In this document: piece by piece, positions 34,853 to 43,296 of the stretch
How positions within the stretch are numbered: the stretch's first letter is position 1
Layout: each line of letters begins with the position of its first letter
Assembly (NCBI GenBank): GCA_963728495.1
Contig: CAVSKI010000004.1
Coordinates: 18,867-82,866, forward strand
Length of the DNA stretch: 64,000 nucleotides
Direction: 5' to 3'
Source: JACVRW01 sp963728495
GTDB taxonomy: Bacteria > Actinomycetota > Thermoleophilia > Solirubrobacterales > Thermoleophilaceae
Made by a program: the position numbers and the translations under genes
The notes under the pieces: generated by a model
What the model was told of the DNA's origin: nothing
Database searches by the model: none
The model's input: the letters and a program-made list of their open reading frames with translations, nothing else

Positions 34853-35508
34853 GCGTTCCGCTCAAAGCGCGGATCCTGATCGCGGATGACCATTCGATGG
34901 TCCGTCGCGGCCTGCGGCTGGTCCTCGACTCAGAGGCCGACCTCGAGGTGGTCGCCGAGGCGGGCGACGGCGCCGAGGCCGTGGAGACGGCGCTGGCCGA
35001 AGACGTCGACCTCGCCGTACTCGACGTGGCAATGCCACGAATGACCGGCCTGCAGGCGGCGGCGGAGCTGCAGCGCCGCCGGCCCGAGCTGCGGACGCTC
35101 ATGCTGTCGATGTACGACAGCGAGCAGTACTTCTTCGAAGCGCTGAAGGCGGGGGCGTCGGGGTACGTGCTGAAGAGCGCCGCCGACCAGGACCTGGTCG
35201 AGGCGTGCCGCGCGGCGATGCGAGGCGAGCCGTTTCTCTATCCGGCGGCCGTGACCGCCCTGATCCGCGACTACCTGGACCGGGCCCGGAAAGGGGAACC
35301 GGTGCCGGCCGACACGCTCACCCCGCGCGAGCTGGAGGTCGTCAAGCTGGTGGCCGAGGGCTACACGACCGACGAGATAGCCGACACACTGGTGATCTCG
35401 AAGAAGACAGTGGAGCATCACCGCAGCCATGTACTGGAGAAGCTGGGGATGCGCGACCGGGTGGAGCTGACGCGGTACGCGATCAGGCGAGGCTTGGTCG
35501 AGCCGTAG
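34849..35508 (+). CDS. LuxR/NarL-family response regulator
   Basis: This 219-residue protein has a receiver domain with Asp12/Asp13 (IADDH) and phospho-acceptor Asp59 (VLDVAMP). Lys109 lies in YVLKSA. A C-terminal HTH carries LTPRELEVVKLVAEGYTTDEIA and SKKTVEHHRSHVLEKLG. It is encoded in a 4-base overlap with its kinase. Target genes are not evident, though the divergent unknown gene at 33245-33790 is a natural candidate. Confidence 0.95.
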   Translation: MSVPLKARILIADDHSMVRRGLRLVLDSEADLEVVAEAGDGAEAVETALAEDVDLAVLDVAMPRMTGLQAAAELQRRRPELRTLMLSMYDSEQYFFEALKAGASGYVLKSAADQDLVEACRAAMRGEPFLYPAAVTALIRDYLDRARKGEPVPADTLTPRELEVVKLVAEGYTTDEIADTLVISKKTVEHHRSHVLEKLGMRDRVELTRYAIRRGLVEP

Positions 35509-35520
35509 CGTGGGTGGGCA

Positions 35521-36399
35521 TCAGGCCGCCGCGCGCACGACGTTGCGCAGCGGCTCGCCGCGGGCGAAGCGGGCGAGCTGCTCGGCGCCGAAGCGCACCG
35601 CGCGCTCGTCCCCGGCCGGGGTGTCGCCCGCGTTGTGCGGTGTGATGGTCAGCGCCACGTCCCACAGCGGATGATCGTCGGGGAGCGGCTCGGGGTCGAC
35701 CACGTCGAGCGCCGCGCGCAGGCGCCCGGACTCGAGCTCGGCCACCAGCGCGGCGGTGTCAACCACGGCGCCGCGGCCGGCGTTGAGCACCAGCGCGCCG
35801 TCACGCATCCGCGCCAGAAGCGCGGCATCGATCAGCCCTCTCGTCTCGGGGGTGAGTGGGGCGAGCACCACGACGGCGTCCGCGCGCCCGACCAGGGCGG
35901 GCAGCTCGCCGGTGGTGTGGACACCGTCGCGGGCGCGGCGGGCAACGCCGATCACGGTGACGCCAAAGGGCTCCAGGCGCCGCTGCACCGCCCGCCCGAT
36001 CGAGCCGAACCCGACGATCAGCACCGTCGCCCCCTGCAGCTCGCGCGGCTTCGCGTCCGACCAGCGGCGGGCCCGCGCGGCGGTGAACTGTCCGTAGGCG
36101 TCACCCAGCAGCGCGCCGACGACCCACTCGGCCACCGACGCGTCGCGCGCTCCGGTCGCGTTGCAGAGGGTGGCCCAGGCCGGAACACGCGCCTCGATCC
36201 AGTCAGTGCCGGCCGACAGCGATTGCACCACCCGCAGCCGCTCGAGGCGCGGCAGCTCTTCGATGGTCTCGCGGTCCTGGTAGTCGGGCAGCACGAAGGC
36301 GGCGTGGTCAAGCCCGTCGGGCAGCAGCCGCACCTGCACGCCGGCCGGAGCGAGCTCGCCGGCCGTGTCGAAGGCGCGGGCGGTGACGGCGGCGATCAC
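35521..36399 (-). CDS. D-isomer-specific 2-hydroxyacid dehydrogenase family protein
   Basis: This 292-residue protein has a Rossmann motif VGFGSIGRAVQRRL and the family LAPLTPETRGLI, NAGRGAVVDTAALV, LDVVDPEPLPDDHPLW and the catalytic His in TPHNAG. It should reduce or oxidise a 2-keto/2-hydroxy acid with NAD(P)H. The substrate is unknown. The GTG start (36399) overlaps the stop of the NDH-2 gene (GTGA), so the two are coupled. Confidence 0.92.
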   Translation of the reverse strand: MIAAVTARAFDTAGELAPAGVQVRLLPDGLDHAAFVLPDYQDRETIEELPRLERLRVVQSLSAGTDWIEARVPAWATLCNATGARDASVAEWVVGALLGDAYGQFTAARARRWSDAKPRELQGATVLIVGFGSIGRAVQRRLEPFGVTVIGVARRARDGVHTTGELPALVGRADAVVVLAPLTPETRGLIDAALLARMRDGALVLNAGRGAVVDTAALVAELESGRLRAALDVVDPEPLPDDHPLWDVALTITPHNAGDTPAGDERAVRFGAEQLARFARGEPLRNVVRAAA

Positions 36400-37712
36400 T
36401 GTGCGCGTCTGTGGCCGGCGATGAGCCGTGCGCCGCGGCCGTGGGTGGCGAAGCTGAACGCCCAGTGCATGAGCACGAGCAGCCGGTTCTCGAAGCCGAT
36501 CAGGTACCACAGATGGATGGCCAGCCACGTGACCCAGGCAAACCAGCCGCTCAGGTGCAGGCCCTTGACGTCGGCCACCGCCCGTAGTCGGCCGATGGTG
36601 GCCAGGTTGCCCTTGTCGAGATAGCGGAACGCCTTGGGTCGTTCCCCCCGAAGCCGGCTGCGCAGCACGCGCGCGGCATGCCGGCCCTGCTGCATCGCCA
36701 CCGGCGCCAGCCCGGGCAGCGTCTCCGTGCCACCGTCCTTGCGGATGGTGACCATGTCGCCCAGGGCGATCACCTCCGGGTGCGAGCGCAATGTCAGGTC
36801 CGGCTCGACCACGAGCCGGCCCGCCCGGTCGAGCTCGTCGTCCGCCGCCTCTGCGAGTGCGCCGGCGAGGCTGGAGGCCTTCACTCCCGCCGCCCAGATG
36901 ATCGAGCGCGCGGCGTGGCGCTCCGAGCTCCCGTCGGGCTGGGTGGTCGTGACCCCGCCATCGTCGATCTCGGTCACGGTGTGCTCGAGCAGCGGTGTGA
37001 CGCCGAGGCCTCGCAGCGCCTGCGCGGCCTTGGCGGACAGCGAAGCCGGAAAGCCCGTCAGGACGCGGTCGGCCGCCTCCACGAGCAGCACGCGCGCCGT
37101 GGCGGTGTCGGCGCCGCGGAAGTCGCGGCGGGTGTCGCGCGCGATCTCCGCGATCTGCCCGGCCATCTCCACGCCGGTCGGCCCGGCCCCGACCACCACG
37201 AACGTCAGCCACGCCTGGCGGCGCTCGGCATCCGCCTCCCATTCGGCGGCCTCGAGCGCCGCCAGAATGCGGCTGCGGATTTCCAGCGCCCCCTCCAGCG
37301 ACTTCAGCTCGGGCGCGGCGACCTGCCACTCGTCGTGGCCGAAGTAGGAGTACTGCGACCCGCCGGCCACGATCAGGCTGTCGTAGTCGAGCGAAGCCGG
37401 GGTGGGGACGTCCGGGTCGGCCTGCCGCAGCGCGACCCGGCGGGCCTGCAGATCAAAGCCGGTGGCCTCGGCAAGCAGAACCCGCACGTTGCTGCGGCCG
37501 CGGAAGATCGCCCGCAGCGGATAGCAAATCTCGCCCGCCGAGAGCGCGCCTGTCGCCACCTGGTAGGCGAGCGGCTGGAACAGGTGGAAGTTGCGGCGAT
37601 CGACGAGCGTGATGTCGACCGGCTCGGCGGCCAGCTTCAGCGCGGCCTGGAGGCCACCGAAGCCACCGCCGACGATGACGACTCGATGCGGCATGGCGTT
37701 GAGACTGGTCAT
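36396..37712 (-). CDS. NADH dehydrogenase-like FAD oxidoreductase (NDH-2 type)
   Basis: This protein of about 438 residues has an FAD-binding VVIVGGGFGGLQAAL, FHLFQPLAYQVATGALS typical of type II NADH dehydrogenases, a second nucleotide loop VVVGAGPTGVEMAG, and ALGDMV for FAD. The C terminus (WLAIHLWYLIGFENR) is hydrophobic and would lie in the membrane. It passes electrons from NADH to quinone without pumping. ATG 37712 (MTSLNAMPHRV) or 37694 are both possible starts. It is coupled to the 2-hydroxyacid dehydrogenase. Confidence 0.93.
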   Translation of the reverse strand: MTSLNAMPHRVVIVGGGFGGLQAALKLAAEPVDITLVDRRNFHLFQPLAYQVATGALSAGEICYPLRAIFRGRSNVRVLLAEATGFDLQARRVALRQADPDVPTPASLDYDSLIVAGGSQYSYFGHDEWQVAAPELKSLEGALEIRSRILAALEAAEWEADAERRQAWLTFVVVGAGPTGVEMAGQIAEIARDTRRDFRGADTATARVLLVEAADRVLTGFPASLSAKAAQALRGLGVTPLLEHTVTEIDDGGVTTTQPDGSSERHAARSIIWAAGVKASSLAGALAEAADDELDRAGRLVVEPDLTLRSHPEVIALGDMVTIRKDGGTETLPGLAPVAMQQGRHAARVLRSRLRGERPKAFRYLDKGNLATIGRLRAVADVKGLHLSGWFAWVTWLAIHLWYLIGFENRLLVLMHWAFSFATHGRGARLIAGHRRAQ

Positions 37713-37751
37713 TCGTGGCGGAGCATCGCGCATTTCGATGGGCAGGGTGCC

Positions 37752-38864
37752 TCAGAGCGTGGCCGTTCGCACCTCGCCGGTGTCGGCGCCGCGAAACGGA
37801 GCGATGCGCTCGGCCTCGGCGGCTATTTCGTTCTTCGCCGATGTGGTGAGCTTGCCGAGCGGCTCGATGGTGATCAGCAGCCTCTTGCCCTTCTTGCTGG
37901 GGCGCCACAGGCCGCCGACCTCGCCGGATACGAGCACGACACCCGGACCGCCGATCGCCTTCCAGATCCGCTTGCGCACGGCGGGGTCAGAAACGAGCAG
38001 TTCGCGGTCACGGGCAGCGTTCAGCGGGTCGAGGTTCGGAAGCAGCCGCACGCCCTCGGCCTGCGGCTCGCCGGCCAGTTCGGGCTCGTCCTCGGCGAGT
38101 GCCCAGGCCTGCGCGCCGTCGAGGTCAACGCGGACGAGCCGGCCGGCCCGCTCCCACAGCGCGGTGGCGTGCGATGTGGCCAGGCCTGCCCAGTCGGCCA
38201 GGAGCTTGGGGCGGGCCGGGCCGTAGGCGCGCAGGAAGCGGCGGGCCAGCTCGGCGCCGGGGTCCTCGAGCGTCTGGGCCTTCGGCGGCAGGCCGAAGAC
38301 GGCGCTGCGCCCCTCGCGCCCGACGATCGCCAGCACGCCGCGGACACCGGTAGCGCGCCATAGCGAGGGGTGGACGTGATGGCTGCCGCAGCCCTTACAC
38401 CACCACAGCAGCTCGCTCGGCAACCGCTCGCGCAGCGCCTGGTGGAAGTCGTCGCGGGGGAGCGGGCCGTGGCACAGGCTGTCGTGGACGGCCTCGCTCA
38501 CACGACCCAGCGCCTCCATCGCGGTTATCCCGTCCAGCGACTTCCAGGCGTTCCCCACAACGGCCTTGGCCGCCTCCTCGTCCGGCGGCTCGAGCCCGGC
38601 GGTGAAGACGGCGAGGTCCTCCTCGGCAACGGCCAGCGGGGCCCCGCGTACGCTGGGGACCAGCACCAGCTCGTCAAGCGCTTCCGGAACGACATCCGCC
38701 CGCGCGGCGAGCGCCAGCGCCGCCGTCCCCGGCGGCGTGTCCTGCAGCCCAACCACAGCGGCGGACTGCGCCCCGCCCGGACCGAGGCGTTCGGCCAGGT
38801 GATGACGCGCCAGTCGGAACGCGAGCGCCTGTCTGCGCGTGACAGGCAGGGTGGATCCGTCCAT
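37752..38864 (-). CDS. Winged-helix DNA-binding protein (HTH_42/AlkZ-like)
   Basis: This 370-residue protein matches the HTH_42 (DUF1006) family: VTRRQALAFRLARHHLAERL, VVGLQDTPPGTAALALAAR, CHGPLPRDDFHQALRERLP and a C-terminal LLVSDPAVRKRIWKAI. The family includes AlkZ/YcaQ DNA glycosylases that unhook crosslinks. Here a QD pair stands where AlkZ enzymes have their catalytic Q-x-Q/D, so activity is uncertain. A cysteine pair CKGC at mid-protein could bind metal. ATG 38864 was chosen. Confidence 0.85.
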   Translation of the reverse strand: MDGSTLPVTRRQALAFRLARHHLAERLGPGGAQSAAVVGLQDTPPGTAALALAARADVVPEALDELVLVPSVRGAPLAVAEEDLAVFTAGLEPPDEEAAKAVVGNAWKSLDGITAMEALGRVSEAVHDSLCHGPLPRDDFHQALRERLPSELLWWCKGCGSHHVHPSLWRATGVRGVLAIVGREGRSAVFGLPPKAQTLEDPGAELARRFLRAYGPARPKLLADWAGLATSHATALWERAGRLVRVDLDGAQAWALAEDEPELAGEPQAEGVRLLPNLDPLNAARDRELLVSDPAVRKRIWKAIGGPGVVLVSGEVGGLWRPSKKGKRLLITIEPLGKLTTSAKNEIAAEAERIAPFRGADTGEVRTATL

Positions 38865-38905
38865 CCCAGGAAGATAGGCGCCCGTGGCGTACTCACTCCG
38901 GCGGC

Positions 38906-39442
38906 TTAGTCCGGGCCGAGCTCGCTTTCGACCTCGTCGATGAACTCGAGGTGCAGCTCGAGCAGGCCGCGCATGAACCCGAGGTTGAGCAGGAGGTACT
39001 TGCTGCGGTGAGGCAGCGTCGCCGCGCTCGCTTCGGCCTCGGCGAGTCGTAGGTACAGATCGGCGATGTCCTCCCGTAGCGTGGCGATGCTCTGGCGGGT
39101 GGGCTCGTCGCCGACGAGGTCGGCGATCATCAGGCGAAGCAGCATCTCGCTCTTGAGCGGTGTGAACCGAACGGGCGTGCGTGCCCACTCGCGCAGCGCC
39201 TGCAGGCCCTCCTCGGTCAGCGTGTAGACGGTCCGGTTGCGAGTCTTGCCCGGTTCCGTGCGTGCCTCGAGATACCCGAGCTTGGCGAGCCGCTTCGGCT
39301 CGGTGTAGTACTGGCTCTCGCCCGCCCAGTCGAGCATCCGGCCACGGCGCATCATTCCCCGAAGGTCGTGGGGGCCGGCACCGGTGCTCCCGACGAGACC
39401 GAGGATCTCGTACGAGAAGAGGCTCAACTCAGGTCTTGACAT
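38906..39442 (-). CDS. PadR-family transcriptional regulator
   Basis: This 178-residue protein has a winged-helix domain (residues 1-90, FSYEILGLVG, ESQYYTEPKRLAKLGYLEARTE, YTLTEEGLQALREW) and a C-terminal dimerisation helix domain. PadR proteins usually repress a divergent gene. The neighbour here is the NmrA-like reductase, 60 bases away. The shared region holds repeats of ATAACT, one of them covering its own start codon, which suggests autoregulation. Confidence 0.92.
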   Translation of the reverse strand: MSRPELSLFSYEILGLVGSTGAGPHDLRGMMRRGRMLDWAGESQYYTEPKRLAKLGYLEARTEPGKTRNRTVYTLTEEGLQALREWARTPVRFTPLKSEMLLRLMIADLVGDEPTRQSIATLREDIADLYLRLAEAEASAATLPHRSKYLLLNLGFMRGLLELHLEFIDEVESELGPD

Positions 39443-39481
39443 AACTCTGGAGCATAGTCTATAACTGTGGAAGATAGTTAT
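39441..39481. promoter_or_regulatory. Candidate PadR operator: ATAACT repeats
   Basis: ATAACT occurs at 39441-39446 and 39461-39466, exactly 20 bases apart. The inverse AGTTAT is at 39476-39481. The last two make a dyad with a 9-base spacer. The AT-rich block stands out in GC-rich DNA and lies between the divergent PadR and reductase genes. The first copy overlaps the PadR ATG. Binding by PadR is inference. Confidence 0.5.
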
Positions 39482-39502
39482 GGCGAGAAGAAGGAGCAGA
39501 AA

Positions 39503-40381
39503 ATGATCTTGGTCACCGGAGCCACCGGCAACGCCGGCTCGCAGGTGGTACGCGCGCTGCTGGAGAGAGGCCAGACGGTGCGCGCGTTCGTACGCGACCC
39601 CGGCAAGGCAAGGAGCCTCTTCGGTGACGGGGCGGAGCTGGCGCTCGGCGACTTTGCCGATCCGGCTTCGGTGCGGGCCGCTTGCGAGGGGGTGGAGCAG
39701 GTGTTCCTGTCGGGCGCCGACGATCCTCGTCGCGTCGAATGGGAGATGCACACGATTGACGCCGCGGTCGCGAGCGGTGTGCGCCGCATGGTGAAGCTCT
39801 CGTCGATCGCGGCCGAGCCGGGCGGACCGGTCGCCTTCTGGGACTGGCACGGCCGGATCGAGCAGCACCTCGGCGAATCAGGAGTCCCCGCGGTGGTCCT
39901 CCGGTCCAACGCCTTCATGTCGAACGTGCTCGCCGCCGCCGAGCCGGTCGCGGATGAGGGCCGGCTATACGCACCCGCGGGCGAGGCGAAGATCGCGATG
40001 ATCGATCCGCGCGACGTCGGCGCGGCCGCGGCTGCCGTTCTGAGCGCGCCCGGCCATGACGGGCAGACCTACGTACTGACCGGTCCCGAGGCGATCACCT
40101 ATGCCCAGGTGGCGGCCGAGCTCTCCGCGGCAACCGACCGCCCGGTCGAGTTCATCGACGTTCCCGACGAAGGCGCGAAGCAGGGACTGATCGAGGCGGG
40201 GCTGCCCGACCTCGTCGCGGAGCAAGTGGTCGAGGTCTTCTCGATGCTGCGCCAGGGCGCGGGCGAGCAGGTAACGCGAACGGTCGAGTCGCTCACCGGA
40301 TGTCCTCCGCGCGACTTCGCCTCCTTCGCCCACGACCACGCGCGTTTGTTTTCGCCGGTCGCCGTCGGAGCAGGGCGATGA
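39503..40381 (+). CDS. NAD(P)-binding NmrA-like reductase
   Basis: This 292-residue atypical SDR has ILVTGATGNAGSQVVRALLERG at the start, VRAFVRDP, VRRMVKLSSIAAE and DVGAAAAAVLSAPGHDGQTYVLTGPEAIT. It lacks the Tyr-x-x-x-Lys pair, as NmrA/QOR2-type proteins do. Related enzymes reduce quinones or sense NADP. AAGGAG, 7 bases before ATG 39503, fixes the start over an earlier GTG at 39467. It is divergent from PadR, its likely regulator, and overlaps the following broken gene. Confidence 0.9.
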   Translation: MILVTGATGNAGSQVVRALLERGQTVRAFVRDPGKARSLFGDGAELALGDFADPASVRAACEGVEQVFLSGADDPRRVEWEMHTIDAAVASGVRRMVKLSSIAAEPGGPVAFWDWHGRIEQHLGESGVPAVVLRSNAFMSNVLAAAEPVADEGRLYAPAGEAKIAMIDPRDVGAAAAAVLSAPGHDGQTYVLTGPEAITYAQVAAELSAATDRPVEFIDVPDEGAKQGLIEAGLPDLVAEQVVEVFSMLRQGAGEQVTRTVESLTGCPPRDFASFAHDHARLFSPVAVGAGR

Positions 40382-40794
40382 GCGAATCGTCACTCTCGAA
40401 GCCAACAAGGCACTGATCCGCCGCATCTTCGAGGAGGTGATCCCGGCCGGAGACACTGCCGCTATGCGCGAGCTGGTGGCCCCGGAGTGGTTCGACCACG
40501 ATCCGCTGCCCGGGCAGCCGCCCGGCGATTGAAGGCCCCGAGTACGTGGTGTCCACCATGCACACCGCGCATCCCGACCTGCGGTTCACCATCGATGACC
40601 TGGTCGCCGAGGCAGATCGGGTGGTGATCCGTTGGACGCTGCGAGGGACCAACACCGGCCCGATGTTCGGCCGCCCGCCCACCGGTCAGCCGGTCGAGCT
40701 GGCGGCCATCGTGATCTTCCGCATCGCGGACGGCAAGCTTGCGGAGCGCTGGGCGGCTTGGAAGCCCGGATTCGCTCCCGCCCGACCGGGGTAG
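40378..40794 (+). pseudogene. SnoaL-like ester cyclase, frameshifted
   Basis: ATG 40378 overlaps the reductase stop, but its frame stops after 12 codons. The conserved frame (LEANKALIRRIFEEVIPAGD, LVAPEWFDHDPLPGQPPG) begins one base off from about 40386. A second break near 40530 leads to IEGPEYVVSTMHTAHPDLRF and FRIADGKLAERWAAW. Joined, this is a SnoaL/NTF2-fold protein of about 138 residues, related to polyketide-cyclase-like proteins. The operon position suggests joint action with the reductase on a small carbonyl compound. Two indels in 150 bases may be sequence errors. Confidence 0.75.
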
Positions 40795-40842
40795 GGGCTG
40801 CCTCCCGGGGCGTCGTGGTCCAGCCGCCGGTAGGGTCGGTGC

Positions 40843-42002
40843 ATGGCCGCCCCTGGTGATCTGGATACCAGCTTCGACGGCAACGGGAAGAAGACGATCA
40901 ACTTCGGTGGCATCGATTCCGCGAACGCTGTGCTGGTGCAGCCCAATGGGAGGATCGTCGTCGCCGGCGACGGCGCGGCCGCGGGTACCTTCTGCGTGGC
41001 GCGCCTGCGCGCCAATGGCGCGTTCGACACCACGTTCGGGTCAGGCGGGAGGCGCACGATCGACTTCGGCGGTGACAGCGGGTCCCTGCTCGGCGCGGCG
41101 CTGCAGCCGGACGGCAGGATCGTGCTCGCGGGACGCTCTGATCTACAGGTCGCCGTCGCGCGCCTGAACCCCAGCGGCTCTCTCGACACCACCTTCTCCG
41201 GCGACGGCAAGAAGCTCTTCAGCTGGGGCGGGTTCAGCCAGGCCACGTCCGTGCTCGTGCTGCCCAACGGCAAGATCCTGCTCGCGGGCTTCTTTGGCCC
41301 CGAGGGCGGCAACATCCAGGTCGCGCGCCTGAACGCCAACGGCGCGCTCGACAACACGTTCGGCACGGGCGGCAAGTCACCGGTCGACTTCGGCGGCGAC
41401 GATTTCGGGCTCGCGATGGCGCGCCAGGCCAACGGGCGCATCGTCGTCGCCGGCCAGTCCCAGGTCACCGGCCAGTCGTCGGTCGGTCAGTGCCGTCGTT
41501 ACGCGGCTGCGGGCGAGCGGCACGATCGACCCGGACTTCGGCGTCAACGGGCGCGTGACGCTGCCTGGGGGACGGCATCGCGAGGGCCGTACTGGTGCAG
41601 CCGGATCGCCAGATCGTCGTCGCGGGCAACGCAGGCGGGAGCGAGATGATGACCGTCACGCGCCTGCATCCGAACGGTTCGTCGGACATTACGTTCGACG
41701 GCGACGGCACGGCAACCATCGACTTCGGGTCGCTCGCCGACCTGGCCGGCGGCGCGGTGCTGCAGCCGGACGGCAAGATCGTCGTCGCCGGCTCTACCCA
41801 GGCCGGTGGGGACGTGGCGGTCGGGCGCCTCAACGCAAACGGCTCTCCGGACACCACTTTCGGCGCGGCCGGGAAGGCGACCGTCGATTTCGGCGCCGCC
41901 ACGTTCGGCTTCGCGGTCGCGCTCCAGCCGAACGGCCGGATCGTCGTGGCTGGCCAGAGAACGGCCGGTAACGATTTCGCGGTGGCGCGCCTGCTGGGCT
42001 GA
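40843..42002 (+). pseudogene. Delta-60 repeat protein, two frameshifts
   Basis: The protein of about 386 residues is built of delta-60 repeats. Each has GSLDTTFSGDGKK-like, a variable strand, LQPDGRIVLAG and VARLN segments, about 55-60 residues per unit and seven units in all. Frame breaks occur between 41465 and 41486 and at a G run near 41566. Removing one base at each restores SAVVTRLRASGTIDPDFG and DGIARAVLVQPD. The repeats form a beta-propeller-like fold seen in surface proteins. No signal peptide is visible at the ATG start, which is odd for the family. Confidence 0.8.
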
Positions 42003-42033
42003 CTCAGGCGCCCGCGGCGATTAGGGTTCCCCT

Positions 42034-42642
42034 ATGAACGAAATCGCCGTGCCCGATCCGTCTGGCCCGCCCTCGCCGGTTTACCCGGCGGGCCTCGAGA
42101 TCAGCTATCCGTCCGAGCTCAACCGCTGGCTGCCGCTGATCAAGTGGTTGTTGGTCATTCCCCACTTCATCGCCCTGTTCTTCGTGGCCATCGGCGCGGC
42201 CTTCGTGGCCGTCTACGGGTTCTTCGCGGTGCTTTTCACCGGCCAATGGCCGCGGGGCGCCTTCGACTTCCTGGTCGGAACCTTCAGGTGGGCCTATCGA
42301 GTGGCCGCCTACTTCCACCTGATGGTCGATGCCTACCCGCCGTTCTCACTGGCTGACGACCCCAACTATCCGGTGCGGCTGAACATCGAGTACCCGGAAC
42401 GGATCGACAACTGGCGCCCGCTCGTGCAGTGGATACTCGCCATCCCCTATCTGTTCATCGGCGGGGTGCTTTATTGGCTGACCGGGGTCATGACCATCGC
42501 TGCCTTCTTCACGGTGCTGTTCACCAAGCAGATTCCGCGAGGGGTCTTCGAGATCATGATGCCGGGCTTGCGCTGGAACCTCCGCGGGAGCGCTTACTCA
42601 TACTTCGTGACGGATCGCTATCCGCCGTTCGTCTGGGGCTAG
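42034..42642 (+). CDS. DUF4389 membrane protein (two repeats)
   Basis: This 202-residue protein contains the DUF4389 unit twice. Both have a Tyr-Pro-x-Glu-x-x-x-x-W-R/L-P-L start (YPSELNRWLPLIKWLLVIPH, YPERIDNWRPLVQWILAIPY), two helices each, and FTGQWPRGAFDF / FTKQIPRGVFEI followed by a DAYPPF/DRYPPF end. Function is unknown. A relative lies at 48047-48712. It is followed by a TfoX-like gene 16 bases later. Confidence 0.9.
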   Translation: MNEIAVPDPSGPPSPVYPAGLEISYPSELNRWLPLIKWLLVIPHFIALFFVAIGAAFVAVYGFFAVLFTGQWPRGAFDFLVGTFRWAYRVAAYFHLMVDAYPPFSLADDPNYPVRLNIEYPERIDNWRPLVQWILAIPYLFIGGVLYWLTGVMTIAAFFTVLFTKQIPRGVFEIMMPGLRWNLRGSAYSYFVTDRYPPFVWG

Positions 42643-42658
42643 GTGACTGACTAGCGGC

Positions 42659-42994
42659 ATGGCGTACGACGAGGACCTGGCCAACCGCATCCGCGAGCTG
42701 GTCGCCGGCGAACCCGGCGTGACCGAGATGCGGATGTTCGGCGGCCTGGCTTTCCTCATCGGCGGACACATGTCCGTCGCGGCCAGCGGTCAGGGCGGTC
42801 TCATGGTGCGCGTAGCCCCCGAGGACACCAACGCCCTGCTCGCGAAGCCGCACACGCGACCATTTGAGATGCGCGGTCGTGACATGCAGGGCTGGCTGCG
42901 AGTCGATCTGGAAGGGCTGCGCACCAAGCGCCAGCTCGCGCCATGGGTCTCGCGCGGCGTCGCGTATGCGCGCTCGCTTCCTGCGAAGAGCTAA
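42659..42994 (+). CDS. TfoX N-terminal domain protein
   Basis: This 111-residue single-domain protein has MRMFGGLAFLIGGHM, MVRVAPEDTNALLAKPH and PFEMRGRDMQGWLRVD. In Gammaproteobacteria TfoX/Sxy controls competence through a larger protein. Stand-alone N domains like this are widespread in Actinobacteria with no defined role. ATG 42659. It is co-directional with the DUF4389 gene. Confidence 0.92.
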   Translation: MAYDEDLANRIRELVAGEPGVTEMRMFGGLAFLIGGHMSVAASGQGGLMVRVAPEDTNALLAKPHTRPFEMRGRDMQGWLRVDLEGLRTKRQLAPWVSRGVAYARSLPAKS

Positions 42995-43296
42995 TAGCCG
43001 GCCTCTCCGGCCACTGCCCACCGCGCCCAAGACACCGTAATTCCGCCTGGTCTCCCCTCATGAGAGGCGACGAGGTCGTGATCATCGACGCCGAAAGCAA
43101 CCGCACCTACGCCGCCGAAGCCAAGGCCCCATGCGCCGTGAGAGTCTGGGCGCCTTATGGGTTCGTACGAAGCCAAAAGCGCCCCACGATCGGGTCTGGG
43201 CGCCTGATGCGTCCCCGGCGGCTGGAGCCGGAGAGCGCCGCCCGGCCTGGACCCTTCTGAGCGAGTTGGGATACACCCTTCAGGTGCGTGGGGCCC
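42995..43296. other. Intergenic region with 50-base-spaced direct repeat
   Basis: These 302 bases lie between the TfoX gene and the 3' end of the acyltransferase gene. A 19-base sequence GTCTGGGCGCCTTATGGGT (43144-43162) recurs with three changes at 43194-43212. A 10-base palindrome TTCGTACGAA lies between them (43162-43171). Short Arg-rich frames on both strands match nothing. No terminator was found. Confidence 0.5.

Noticed and set aside
41000..42000. Tandem DNA repeats or CRISPR-like array
   Set aside because: The periodicity is protein-level delta-60 repeats of unequal DNA sequence with no spacers.
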